The translations under genes were made by a program, and so were the position numbers. 64,000 nucleotides of DNA from Actinomycetes bacterium (GTDB lineage Bacteria; Actinomycetota; Acidimicrobiia; Acidimicrobiales; Acidimicrobilacustridaceae), in the NCBI GenBank assembly GCA_029782025.1, contig JAKOVR010000184.1:1-64000 (forward strand), written 5' to 3'. The notes under the pieces were generated by a model. The model ran no database searches. It saw nothing but the letters and a program-made list of their open reading frames with translations, and was not told the DNA's origin. Shown here one piece after another: positions 31,115 to 39,815 of this stretch (position 1 is its first letter; each line of letters opens with the position of its first letter).

Positions 31115-33868
31115 ATGCAGCAGCCGAGCGGGACCGTCACGTTCCTCTTCACCGACATCGAGGGGTCGACCCGCATGTGGCAGGCGGCCCCCACCGAGAT
31201 GGCCGAGGCCCAGGCCACCCACGACCGGATCCTCCTCGGCGAGGTCGCCGCCCGCGACGGGTTCGTGTTCTCGACCGGGGGTGACGGCATCGGGGCGGCC
31301 TTCGCCACCCCGGCCGACGCCCTGGCCGCGGCGGTCGCCGCCCAGGAGGCGCTGCAGTCCACGGCCTGGCCCGAGCCCACGCCGGTCACGGTGCGGATGG
31401 GCCTGCACACCGGCCACGCCGAGGAGCGCGACGGCGACTACTTCGGCCACGACGTGAACCTCGCGGCGCGGGTGATGGCGGCCGGCCACGGCGGGCAGGT
31501 GTTGCTCACCGCCACCACCCTCGCCCTGCTCGGCCCCCACCCCGGGCCCGGGACCGACGCGCTCGACCTCGGCGAGCACCGGCTCAAGGACATCGCCGAA
31601 GCCGTCCGGCTCCACCAGATCCTGCGACCGGGCCTGCGCTCCTCCTTCCCGCCGCTGCGTTCCGAGCGGGCGGCCCGGGGCAACCTGCCCGCGGCCACCG
31701 CCGAGCTCATCGGCCGCGAGGCCGACGTCGCCGCCGTCATGAGCGCCCTCGGTACCACCCGGGCGCTGACGCTGCTCGGCCCGGGCGGGGTGGGCAAGAC
31801 CCGCCTCGGGCTCGAGGTGGCCCGCCGCCTGGCCCCGGCCCACCAGGCCGGCGGCTGGCTGGTCGAGCTGGCCCCGATCGGCGACGCCACCCTCTGGTAC
31901 GCCCTGGCCGGCGAGCTCGGTGTGCAGGAGCGCCAAGGCCTCGGCATCGACCGGGCCGTCCTCGAGTGGCTCGGCGACCGCGACACCCTGCTGCTCCTCG
32001 ACAACGCCGAGCACGTCGTCGATGCCGTGGCCGAGGCGGTCGAGCGCATCCTCCGGCACTGCCCGGACACGGTCGTGCTCCTCACCAGCCGGGAGGCGCT
32101 GGGCATCGAAGGCGAACGGGTGTGGCGCGTGCCGACCCTGGCCGTGGCCCCGCCGGCCGGCGCCGTCGGGTCGGACGGGCCGACCACCCCGGCGATGTCG
32201 GCAGCCGCAGCATTGTTCGTGGCCCGGGCCCGGGCCGTGAGCACCGTCGACCTCGAGGAGCCCGCGGTGCTCGGCACGATCGAGGCCATCGTCGGCCAGC
32301 TCGACGGGCTGCCCCTCGCCATCGAGCTCGCCGCCGCCCAGACCCGGGCCCTGTCGCCGGCGTCCATCGCCGAACGGCTCGACACCCGGTTCCGGCTCCT
32401 CGCCGGCGGCCGGCGCGGCGCCGAGGCCCGCCATCAGACGCTCCGGGCCACGGTCGACTGGTCCTACGGCCTGCTCACGCCCGAGCAGCAGCTGGCCTTC
32501 GACCGCCTGTCGGTCTTCCTCGGGGGCTTCGACCTCGAGGCGGCCGAGGCCGTGGTGGCCGGCGGCGCCATCCACCGCGACGACGTCCTGCCCCTGCTGG
32601 CCGACCTGGCCGACAAGTCGATGGTGTCGGTGCACCACGACGGAGAGCACACGCGCTACTCGCTGCTCGAGACGCTCCGCGCCTACGGCACCGAGCAGCT
32701 GGTCGCCCGCGGCGAGGCCGACGCCGTCGCCTCGGCCCACACCGACGCCTTCGTCGCCGTCCTGGAGCAGATCGCCGAGGGCGGGCACTCCTCCGACGAG
32801 GCCCGGTGGCGGGCCCGGTTCGCGATCGAGCTCGACAACCTGCGGGCCGCCTTCGGTCGCCTCCTCGACACCGGCGACCTCGAGCGGGCAGCCCGGTTCC
32901 CCGACCGGCTCATCTTCGGTGTGGGCCTCGACCACGCCGAGGTCCACAGCTGGCCCGGGCAGGTGGTGGCGGCCAGCCGGGCCGCCGGCACCCCGATCCC
33001 CGAAGGGCTGTTCCCCTCGCTCATCTACGGGCTCGCCACCGACGGCCAGTTCGATCGGGGCGAGGAGCTGGCCGCCGAGGCGGCGGCCCGGGACGACCTC
33101 TCCCCCACGGCCCGGGCGGCGGCCCGATCCGCCTTGGCGATGGTGGCGTTCTTCCAGGGCGACCTCGAGCGGTGCGTGGCGCTGTGCGAGGAGGCGGGGC
33201 TCGACGGGTACGCCCACCCACGCCAACGGCTGTACCAGTGCATCGTCCTCCCCCTCGCCCTCGGGTACCTGGGCCGTCCCGACGAGGCCCAGGCCTGCCT
33301 CGACCGCTACCGGGGGATGGTCGAGGCCAGCGGGAGCCCGTCCGGCTGGGCCTTCTACGAGTACGGCGCCGGGGAGATCCGCAGCGAGACCGACCCCCTC
33401 GAGGCGATCGAGCACCTCGAGCGCAGCCTCGTCCAGGCCCGGGCGGCGCAGAACCGGTTCATCGAGGGCGTGGCCCTCGTGACCCTGGCCTCCATCCTCG
33501 GCCGCCACGGTCGGCCCCGCCCGGCCCTCGAGGCCATGCGGGGGGCCATCGTCCACCTGTCGGAGACGGGCAACGTGCCCCAGTTCTGGACCAGCGTCCG
33601 CAACCTCATCGAGGTCCTCTGCCGTCAGGACCATCCGGAGGCGGCGGCCGTCCTGCTCGGGGCCCAGGATGCGGCGCGGGGCGCCTCCACCCTCTTCGGG
33701 GAGGGCGAGCAGCGCCTCGCCGACGCTCGGGCCCAAGTGGCCGAGCGACTCGGACCCGACGCCTTCGCCGCCGCCCTCACCCGGGGGGCCCAGCTCTCGG
33801 CCCTCGACGCCGCGGCGTTCGCCGCCGGTTCGATCGACCTGATCCTGGCGGCGCTCCCGGAGGAATGA
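31115..33868 (+). CDS. Adenylate/guanylate cyclase-ATPase fusion regulator
   Basis: A 917-residue protein. Residues 1-170 are a class III nucleotide cyclase domain: FLFTDIEGSTRMW with metal-binding Asp14, STGGDGIGAAF with Asp57, and HDVNLAARV with Asn115 and Arg119. Residues 195-480 are an NB-ARC-type ATPase with P-loop GPGGVGKT (222-229), LLLLDNAEH, and LLTSREAL. The rest is helical and TPR-like. Such fusions are common in actinobacteria and are often not proven to make cAMP. The signal is unknown. GTG at 31109 is also in frame, but ATG 31115 fits the GGAGG at 31105 better. Confidence 0.87.
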   Translation: MQQPSGTVTFLFTDIEGSTRMWQAAPTEMAEAQATHDRILLGEVAARDGFVFSTGGDGIGAAFATPADALAAAVAAQEALQSTAWPEPTPVTVRMGLHTGHAEERDGDYFGHDVNLAARVMAAGHGGQVLLTATTLALLGPHPGPGTDALDLGEHRLKDIAEAVRLHQILRPGLRSSFPPLRSERAARGNLPAATAELIGREADVAAVMSALGTTRALTLLGPGGVGKTRLGLEVARRLAPAHQAGGWLVELAPIGDATLWYALAGELGVQERQGLGIDRAVLEWLGDRDTLLLLDNAEHVVDAVAEAVERILRHCPDTVVLLTSREALGIEGERVWRVPTLAVAPPAGAVGSDGPTTPAMSAAAALFVARARAVSTVDLEEPAVLGTIEAIVGQLDGLPLAIELAAAQTRALSPASIAERLDTRFRLLAGGRRGAEARHQTLRATVDWSYGLLTPEQQLAFDRLSVFLGGFDLEAAEAVVAGGAIHRDDVLPLLADLADKSMVSVHHDGEHTRYSLLETLRAYGTEQLVARGEADAVASAHTDAFVAVLEQIAEGGHSSDEARWRARFAIELDNLRAAFGRLLDTGDLERAARFPDRLIFGVGLDHAEVHSWPGQVVAASRAAGTPIPEGLFPSLIYGLATDGQFDRGEELAAEAAARDDLSPTARAAARSALAMVAFFQGDLERCVALCEEAGLDGYAHPRQRLYQCIVLPLALGYLGRPDEAQACLDRYRGMVEASGSPSGWAFYEYGAGEIRSETDPLEAIEHLERSLVQARAAQNRFIEGVALVTLASILGRHGRPRPALEAMRGAIVHLSETGNVPQFWTSVRNLIEVLCRQDHPEAAAVLLGAQDAARGASTLFGEGEQRLADARAQVAERLGPDAFAAALTRGAQLSALDAAAFAAGSIDLILAALPEE

Positions 33869-33870
33869 CG

Positions 33871-33898
33871 CACGGGCCGGGCGTGAGCCCGGCCCGTG
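33871..33898. terminator. Strong bidirectional hairpin
   Basis: A perfect 12-bp stem, CACGGGCCGGGC and GCCCGGCCCGTG, with a GTGA loop, 2 bp after the cyclase-ATPase stop and between convergent genes. No long T-run follows, but the stem is very stable and could end transcription from either side. Confidence 0.6.
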
Positions 33899-33914
33899 AT
33901 CAGATCGCCTGACG

Positions 33915-33935
33915 TCAGGTCAGGTCAGGTCAGGG
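33915..33935. repeat. Five-bp tandem repeat at a gene end
   Basis: CAGGT repeated three times plus a partial copy. On the minus strand the stop of the choice-of-anchor gene is followed by TGACCTGACCTGACCTGA, which places TGA codons in all three frames. Confidence 0.7.
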
Positions 33936-36353
33936 GTTGACCTGCTGGGTGAGTGGCGCCGCCGTGGTCGACCCGAGGAAGTTCGACGACCCGGCGTAGA
34001 CCGCCGTGTAGCTGTGGCTCCCGACCGAGGGGCGCAGGCTGAACGACGCGCTCCCCCACGCCAGCGACCGCGTCGCCACCAGCACCCCACCGTCGTACAG
34101 CGACACCGACCCGGTGGCCGTCCCCGCACCCGGGGCCACGACCGAGACCGTCGCCTTGACGGTGATCCACTGGCCCGACACCGACGGGTTCGCCGACGAG
34201 GTGAGGGCCACCGCTGTGGCGGCCTGATCCACCTGCTGGGTCACCGGCGCCGCGCTGCTCGACCCGAGGAAGCTGGACGACCCGGCGTAGACCGCCGTGT
34301 AGCTGTGGCTCCCGACCGAGGGGCGCAGGCTGAACGACGCGCTCCCCCACCCGAGCGACCGCGTCGCCACCAGCACGCCACCGTCGTACAGCGACACCGA
34401 ACCGGTGGCCGTTCCGGCCCCGGGCGGCACCGCCGACACCGACGCCTTCACCGTCACCCACTGACCCGCGACCGACGGGTTCGCCGACGAGGTCAGCGCC
34501 AACGACGTGGCGGCGGGATCGACCTGCTGGGTGAGGGCGCTCGACACCGACGGCGTGGACGACGGGGTGGGCAGGTAGGACACGGTGATCGCATGGCTGC
34601 CGGCGGCCAGGGCCCCCGTGGCCAGCGAGGCCGAACCGCCCACCACGGTGCGGGTGCCGAGCAGGGTGGCGCCGTCGTAGAAGCTCATGGTGCCCGAGGT
34701 GCCGACGGTGGTCGTCCCGGTGAAGGTGACCCACTGGCCCTTGACCGAGGGGTTGGCGCTCGACGCCACTGCCGCCCCGGGGGCGACGACCGACACGACG
34801 GTCGCTGCCGCCGAGCTGTCGCCGGCGCCATCGGTGGCCGTGACGGAGACCATCTTGCTCCCGGTGGTGGACCACGTGTGGCTGCCGGAGCAGGTGCCGC
34901 CCGAGAGCGCACCGGGCTCGGTCGTGCCGTCGCCCCAGTCGATCTGGCACTGCACGGTGTCATTGATGCCCGGATCGGTGACGGTGGCCGACAGGCCCAG
35001 CGCCGTCCCCACCGTGACCTCGGTGTTGGGGAGCGGCGCGTCGATGGTCACCGACGGCGGAGCGTTGTGGACGAAGAAGTCGATGTCGTAGTCGAAGGCG
35101 CTCTTGCCCTCGATGTCCCAACCGCTCACCCGGGCCACGTACTCACCCTCGTTCGGGCAGATGGCCGTGACCACGGCGATGGCGCCACCGGCCCCGACGG
35201 GGAGCGGGGTGGTCGGGGACACGTCGCAGGTACCGGGCGTGCCGTTGATCCCCGTCACCGTCCAGGTCGTGGTGATCGCATCAGGCGTGGCCGTCCAGTT
35301 CAGGGCCGCGGGATCGAGGGGGATGGGCGTGCCCTCGTTGCCGGTGAACGGCGGGGCGTTGCCGCCGCTCCCGATCCCACCGGCGCCGGGGGGCGGCGGC
35401 GTGGTCGTGGCCTGGCACATCGGGTCGGCGTCATCGACGAGGAGGTCGTCGTTGTTGTCGACCCCGTCGTTGCACGACTCGGGCTTGGTGGTGCTGAGGC
35501 TCTGGGCCTTGATCATCACCACGGAGTCGAGCACCTGGTCGCTGGTGTCGGCGATGGCCAGCTTCATGTGGTTGGTCTGGCCGGCGTTCACCGGGGCGCT
35601 GCAGATGAGCTCGACGCTGAGCCCGTCGTACTCGATGTTGATCGGGTTGGCCGGCGGCGACGAGAAGGAGTTGTCACGGAACAGGTTCGGGTTCACGGTG
35701 CTGTTGATCGTGTCGATGCTCACCGGCGACCCGCCCGCCACCGTGGCGCAGTTCTGCCCGTTGACGTAGAAGGCGAACACGTCGTTGAAGAGGTTCACCC
35801 ACTCGAGGTACTCGTCCGAGGCGAAGGTGTAGGTGAAGTAGACCTGGCTGGCGGCCGGCACGAAGTCGAACTCGAGCACGGCAGCGTCGTAGGTCATGGG
35901 GTTCACGGTCTGGGTGTTGGCGATCAGCGCCGTGAGGTCCGGGTCGGCGGGCCCCGCCATGTCCCCCGTGATCCCGTCGGACTTGTTCGGGCCGACGGCG
36001 TCGGCGATGTTGCCCGACGAGAGGATCACCGCGTCGTTGAAGGAGGCCACGGCCGGGTCGACCAGGTGGATCGTGCCGGCCTGGGCGTTGGCGCCGGTGA
36101 AGGTGACGTTGGACACGGACACGCCCGTGCCCACGAGCGTGGACGCCAGCGCCGTGGGACTCATCCCGACGGCGCCGAGGTCGACCGTGGTCAGGCCGTT
36201 GCCCACCGTCGCCGCTCCGCCCGGTGCCGCGGCGCGGGCCGGGCTGCCGACGACCGCGGCGACGCCTGTCGTTGCGATGAGCGCGAGGACCGAGATCCTG
36301 GCCATCACCGACCGCAGCCGTCCGCCGATGTGCTGTTCAGGCCGTCGTTCCAT
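33930..36353 (-). CDS. Secreted choice-of-anchor L protein with Ig-like repeats
   Basis: An 807-residue exported protein. A signal peptide (helix from about residue 18) is cut near SPARA-A (residue 41). Residues 55-285 match choice-of-anchor L domains: VSVSNVTFTGANAQAGT, VILSSGNIADAVGPN, and FDFVPAASQVYFTYTFASDE. Next is an acidic, probably calcium-binding segment, SCNDGVDNNDDLLVDDADP. A PKD-like region follows, then three Ig-like repeats of about 97 residues, the last two nearly identical. The frame stops directly after the third repeat, with no LPxTG or membrane helix, so its attachment is unclear. GGGAGGTG ahead of ATG 36353 is a strong ribosome site; ATG 36305 is possible. The 145 bp upstream holds two small hairpins. 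Confidence 0.85.
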   Translation of the reverse strand: MERRPEQHIGGRLRSVMARISVLALIATTGVAAVVGSPARAAAPGGAATVGNGLTTVDLGAVGMSPTALASTLVGTGVSVSNVTFTGANAQAGTIHLVDPAVASFNDAVILSSGNIADAVGPNKSDGITGDMAGPADPDLTALIANTQTVNPMTYDAAVLEFDFVPAASQVYFTYTFASDEYLEWVNLFNDVFAFYVNGQNCATVAGGSPVSIDTINSTVNPNLFRDNSFSSPPANPINIEYDGLSVELICSAPVNAGQTNHMKLAIADTSDQVLDSVVMIKAQSLSTTKPESCNDGVDNNDDLLVDDADPMCQATTTPPPPGAGGIGSGGNAPPFTGNEGTPIPLDPAALNWTATPDAITTTWTVTGINGTPGTCDVSPTTPLPVGAGGAIAVVTAICPNEGEYVARVSGWDIEGKSAFDYDIDFFVHNAPPSVTIDAPLPNTEVTVGTALGLSATVTDPGINDTVQCQIDWGDGTTEPGALSGGTCSGSHTWSTTGSKMVSVTATDGAGDSSAAATVVSVVAPGAAVASSANPSVKGQWVTFTGTTTVGTSGTMSFYDGATLLGTRTVVGGSASLATGALAAGSHAITVSYLPTPSSTPSVSSALTQQVDPAATSLALTSSANPSVAGQWVTVKASVSAVPPGAGTATGSVSLYDGGVLVATRSLGWGSASFSLRPSVGSHSYTAVYAGSSSFLGSSSAAPVTQQVDQAATAVALTSSANPSVSGQWITVKATVSVVAPGAGTATGSVSLYDGGVLVATRSLAWGSASFSLRPSVGSHSYTAVYAGSSNFLGSTTAAPLTQQVNP
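33933..34223 (-). repeat. Ig-like repeat unit, copy 2 of a 291-bp tandem pair
   Basis: The last 97 codons of the choice-of-anchor gene. This unit is nearly identical to the one just before it (34224-34514). At the DNA level, stretches of more than 50 bp match exactly, which points to a recent duplication or gene conversion. Confidence 0.8.
34224..34514 (-). repeat. Ig-like repeat unit, copy 1 of a 291-bp tandem pair
   Basis: The neighbouring copy of the same 97-codon unit (for example SVGSHSYTAVYAGSSSFLGS). A third, more diverged Ig-like unit lies further upstream in the gene. Confidence 0.8.
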
Positions 36354-36498
36354 GACGCACCTCCCTGTTCCCTTTCGAGGGTAAGGAGGGCCGAGTTCGG
36401 TGCAGCACCGCTGAAGGGAAGGTTTCGACCAAGTCGTCCGACCCGATCTTGATGCCGCGTTGACCTCCTCCCACGGACGACGATGGGCGCCATCTCCG

Positions 36499-37281
36499 TC
36501 AGGGATCAGCGGAGATCGGGGCCCGTCGGGCCGCGATCCCACGGAGGTCACCGTCGTCGTCGCGCCACCGTTCGACGCCGACGAACCCGGCCCCGTCGAG
36601 GCGCGGCACCAGGCCGGCATCCTGGTCGCCGCCCACCTCGAGGAGCAGCCACCCGCCCGGACGGAGCATCCACGCCGCGGCATCGACCACGCGCCCGACC
36701 ACCGCCAGGCCGTCGGGCCCGCCGTCGAGAGCGACCCGGGGTTCGTAGCGCTGGACGTCGGCCGGGAGGGTGCGCAGCGCGGACGTGGGCACATACGGGG
36801 CCACCGCCGTCACCACGTCGACGCCGACCCCGTGGCGCACGGGGGCGGCGAGGTCGCCGACGATCGCCGGCACGCCGTTCCCGCGCGCGCACCGCGCCGC
36901 CACGGGGTCGAGGTCGATGCCCACCACCAGGGCGCCCGGTCGCGCCGCTCGCAGGTGGGCGGCCACGGCCCCGGCCCCGGTGCACAGGTCGATGGCCACG
37001 CCGGCCGGCGGCAGCAGCGCAGCCGCCCGGGCCGCCAGCTCCTCGGTCTGGGGGCGGGGGACGTACACCCCCGCGTCGACGGCGAGGGGACGGCCGGCGA
37101 AGGCGACCACGCCGGTGATCCAGGCCAGTGGCTCGCCCGCTTCCCGCCGGCGCACCCACCGCTCGAGGGTCGGCCCGTCCGGGGCATGCTCGACGAGGAT
37201 CGCCGCCTCCGCCGCCGCGGCGACGCACCCGGCGGCGGCCAGCCGCATCTCGCACGCCGCCGTCGGATCCCCGCCGGTCAC
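36499..37281 (-). CDS. PrmC-related putative N5-glutamine methyltransferase
   Basis: A 260-residue SAM-dependent methyltransferase of the HemK/PrmC superfamily. It has VPRPQTEELA (residues 74-83, the family RPxTE) and the SAM-binding DLCTGAGAVA (98-107), with GIDLDP after it. The catalytic NPPY motif that holds the target glutamine amide is replaced by VAPY (160-163), followed by VPTSAL. It resembles the PrmC-related group (TIGR03704-like), whose members usually keep Asn as NAPY. Loss of this Asn raises doubt about classical glutamine methylation. The GTG at 37281 overlaps the hydrolase stop (GTGA), as last gene of a minus-strand operon. Confidence 0.82.
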   Translation of the reverse strand: MTGGDPTAACEMRLAAAGCVAAAAEAAILVEHAPDGPTLERWVRRREAGEPLAWITGVVAFAGRPLAVDAGVYVPRPQTEELAARAAALLPPAGVAIDLCTGAGAVAAHLRAARPGALVVGIDLDPVAARCARGNGVPAIVGDLAAPVRHGVGVDVVTAVAPYVPTSALRTLPADVQRYEPRVALDGGPDGLAVVGRVVDAAAWMLRPGGWLLLEVGGDQDAGLVPRLDGAGFVGVERWRDDDGDLRGIAARRAPISADP

Positions 37282-38558
37282 CCGCTCGCGGCGGCGCGCT
37301 CCCACCGGGCGAGCTGCGTGCGGAGCCAGCCGTGCTCCCAGAAGCTCACCGAACCGCCGTGGTCGAGCAGGTGGCGGTGGGCCCCGGCCATCAGCGCCGG
37401 CAGCCGGTCGTGGTCCGGGGCGACGGCCTCGACCGCCTCCCCCAGACGGATGGCCACCACCGCGTCGCCACGCCCGAGGGCAGCGGCGGCCCGGTCGAGG
37501 ACGGTGTCGATCCCGGCCGCCTCGACCAGCTCGGCCAGGGCCGCCGGCGCCGGGTCGGGGTACAGCTCGGTGGTCGAGGCCAGCTTGAACCACCCGACGT
37601 AGGACTCCCACAGGGTGCGGACGGCCCAGCTGACCTTGCCGTAGCCCTGCCCGACCCGCAGCTCGGGCGGCAGCTCGATCTCCCGCATGAGGGTCCACAC
37701 GTCCACCCCCGCGTTGAATCCCTCCACGGCCCGGTCGTGGACGTGGGTGACGGCGCCGTGGAGCCGTTCGAGCGCCGCCTCGATGAGGTCGGCCCCGACG
37801 ATCGGGTCGTGCCGCCCGGTGATCAGCACCTCGGGCCGGAGCTCGCGGACCATCCGGTTGGTGGCGAGCTGGGGCTCCACGAAGCGGTAGCGGTCGCCCC
37901 GGATGGTGTTGAGGTTCGGGAAGTGCGGGAACAGCGGGCCGAACAGGTTGCTCACCAGGGCGACCCGGTGCTCGGGCAGCCAGACCACACAGCAATCGAT
38001 CGTCTCCCCCACCGCCGCCCGCAGCTCGACCCGCAGACCGTCGACATCCATGCCGAGCCGGTCGCCGAAGGTGATGTCGGGGACCGGGACCGCCTGCTGC
38101 ATCGACACGCCGGGGTTCTCGGCCGCGATGCGGCGGGCGTCGGTGCCGAGCATGTCGAACCAGATGCCGGCCGTGCGCATGCGCAGCCCCTGGATGCGCT
38201 TGTCGTCGGCCTGGCAGGCCGGGTTGTTGGCCTGGGCCACGTACCGGGTGCCCGGTTCCCGGAACAGGTCGACCCCGCCCACGTGGTCGACGTGGGCCTG
38301 GGTGGTCACGATGAGATGGGTCGGCCCCGGCCGCACGGCGTCGAAGACCCGCTTGTGGTGCGGCGCCTCGAACCCCATGCCGGTGTTGACGATCATCCGC
38401 CCGCTGTCGGTCAGCACGAGGTAGGCCGCGGTGGTGCCGCCGGACCGGTAGACGAGCCCCTCGACCACCGGGTGGGCGGGGTCGTCGTAGGTCGGGACCA
38501 GCAACTCGCGGCCGGGGCGGGTGTCGATCAGGTGGTCGACCTGTTCCTGGATGTTCAC
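37278..38558 (-). CDS. Metallo-beta-lactamase-fold hydrolase, alkylsulfatase-like
   Basis: A 426-residue MBL-fold protein with the architecture of alkylsulfatases (SdsA1/BDS1 type): a catalytic domain, then a helical dimerisation domain from about residue 270 (LPPELRVGQGYGKVSWAVRTLWESYVGWF). The usual HxHxDH metal site appears as Q87-A-H89-V-D91-H92 (TTQAHVDHVGG), so the first His is Gln. Such a change is expected to weaken or alter one metal site. It may hydrolyse a sulfate ester or another anionic ester; there is no signal peptide. GTG 38558 overlaps the sulfotransferase stop by 4 bp. Confidence 0.83.
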   Translation of the reverse strand: MNIQEQVDHLIDTRPGRELLVPTYDDPAHPVVEGLVYRSGGTTAAYLVLTDSGRMIVNTGMGFEAPHHKRVFDAVRPGPTHLIVTTQAHVDHVGGVDLFREPGTRYVAQANNPACQADDKRIQGLRMRTAGIWFDMLGTDARRIAAENPGVSMQQAVPVPDITFGDRLGMDVDGLRVELRAAVGETIDCCVVWLPEHRVALVSNLFGPLFPHFPNLNTIRGDRYRFVEPQLATNRMVRELRPEVLITGRHDPIVGADLIEAALERLHGAVTHVHDRAVEGFNAGVDVWTLMREIELPPELRVGQGYGKVSWAVRTLWESYVGWFKLASTTELYPDPAPAALAELVEAAGIDTVLDRAAAALGRGDAVVAIRLGEAVEAVAPDHDRLPALMAGAHRHLLDHGGSVSFWEHGWLRTQLARWERAAASG

Positions 38559-39805
38559 TGGACCTCGATTCGGACAGGGAACCGCTCGACGTACTCGGTG
38601 AAGCGCGAGCGCACCGCGGCCGGTTCGACCCCGAAGTCGCGGCGCAGGTCGTACACCACCTGGCCGTCCTTCCCTCGCGGATGGGCGGCCCGGTAGGCCT
38701 CGATCTCGGCCCGGGCCGTGGCGGAGAGCTCGATCCCGGCGGTGTCGTACACCCGCTGGAGCGTGCCCATCTCGTCGGCCATGTACTCGTGGAACAGCAC
38801 GTCGATGGTCCGTCCCGCCGGCAGCCGGTGACGGTCCCGGAGCGAGGCGTCGAGGAGCCGCCCGATGCGGTCGGTCCAGTAGTCGCGGTACCACTCGGGC
38901 CGGACCGACCGGTAGAGCGTGCGGGCGCCGTAGGCGAGCATGGTGGCGGTGGACTGCACGACCGCGACGGGGTCGCGGTGGGTCACCACGATGGTGGCGT
39001 CGGGGAAGGTCGCCAGCAACGGGCCGAGCTGTTCGAGGTGCTGGGGCGACTTCAGCACCCACCGCTCCCGCGGCCGGTACCACTGGAGGATCTGGAGCAC
39101 CGTCCGCATGTAGGCATAGTGGGGGGTCTGGTCGTGGGCGAGATAGTGGTCGCGCCACCGCGGGGTGCGGGCCACCCACTCGGGGTTGTAGTTCGAGAAG
39201 TCGGGCCCCATGAGCTCGATCTCCTCGTGGACGTGGTCGGGCGCCATCGGGTGCATGGCGGCCACGAGCGGCGCCCCCGCCTGCATCGACTCCCACGTGG
39301 CCTGGCACCGGCTCCACCGGGGATCGACCCCGTCGGCCGACGGCGCCTCGTTCGGGTCGGGCACCGGCTCGTAGGACTCCCACAGCGGCATCGACCGGAA
39401 CCGGGTGTCGGCGGCCAGCAGGTTGACGAGGTGGGTGGTGCCCGACCGCGGCAACCCCACGACGATCACCGGGGCGGGGAGGGCCACGTCGCGGATCTCG
39501 GGGTGGCGGCGCAGCAGATCGTGGATGAGCAGCCGGTTGGCGGCGTAGCGGACGCAGTCGCCGAAGAAGAGCATCCGTCCGAGCCCGGTCCGCTCGGGGT
39601 CGGCCGCCATCTCCTCGAGCTGCAGTCCCAGGCGATCGCGGAAGTCGTCCGGGCCGAAGTCGTCGAGCCCGGTCCGGGCCGCTGCCGCGGCGCAGACGGC
39701 GTCGACCGACAGGTCGGTGGCCTTGGCTTCCCCGTACTCGAGGCCCATGCGCTGCAGGTCGCTCAGGACGGGCTGGGCCAGGTCGTCGATGCGGATCTCG
39801 GTCAT
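38555..39805 (-). CDS. Sulfotransferase family protein
   Basis: A 416-residue sulfotransferase resembling the Stf family of mycobacteria and other actinobacteria. The PAPS 5'-phosphosulfate loop is VIVVGLPRSGTTHLV (about residues 113-127). The 3'-phosphate region is IVVTHRDPVAVVQSTATM. The His-rich middle (MAPDHVHEEIELMG) and YMADEMGTLQRVYDTAG are typical for this group. It has no signal peptide. The direct coupling with an alkylsulfatase-like hydrolase implies that a sulfated metabolite is made and removed. Substrate unknown. Confidence 0.9.
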   Translation of the reverse strand: MTEIRIDDLAQPVLSDLQRMGLEYGEAKATDLSVDAVCAAAAARTGLDDFGPDDFRDRLGLQLEEMAADPERTGLGRMLFFGDCVRYAANRLLIHDLLRRHPEIRDVALPAPVIVVGLPRSGTTHLVNLLAADTRFRSMPLWESYEPVPDPNEAPSADGVDPRWSRCQATWESMQAGAPLVAAMHPMAPDHVHEEIELMGPDFSNYNPEWVARTPRWRDHYLAHDQTPHYAYMRTVLQILQWYRPRERWVLKSPQHLEQLGPLLATFPDATIVVTHRDPVAVVQSTATMLAYGARTLYRSVRPEWYRDYWTDRIGRLLDASLRDRHRLPAGRTIDVLFHEYMADEMGTLQRVYDTAGIELSATARAEIEAYRAAHPRGKDGQVVYDLRRDFGVEPAAVRSRFTEYVERFPVRIEVQ

Positions 39806-39815
39806 GGCCGGGGCC

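Noticed and set aside
33915-33935. CAGGT tandem repeats considered as a CRISPR-like or satellite element
   Set aside because: The unit is 5 bp with no spacers and fewer than five copies. It is a simple repeat.
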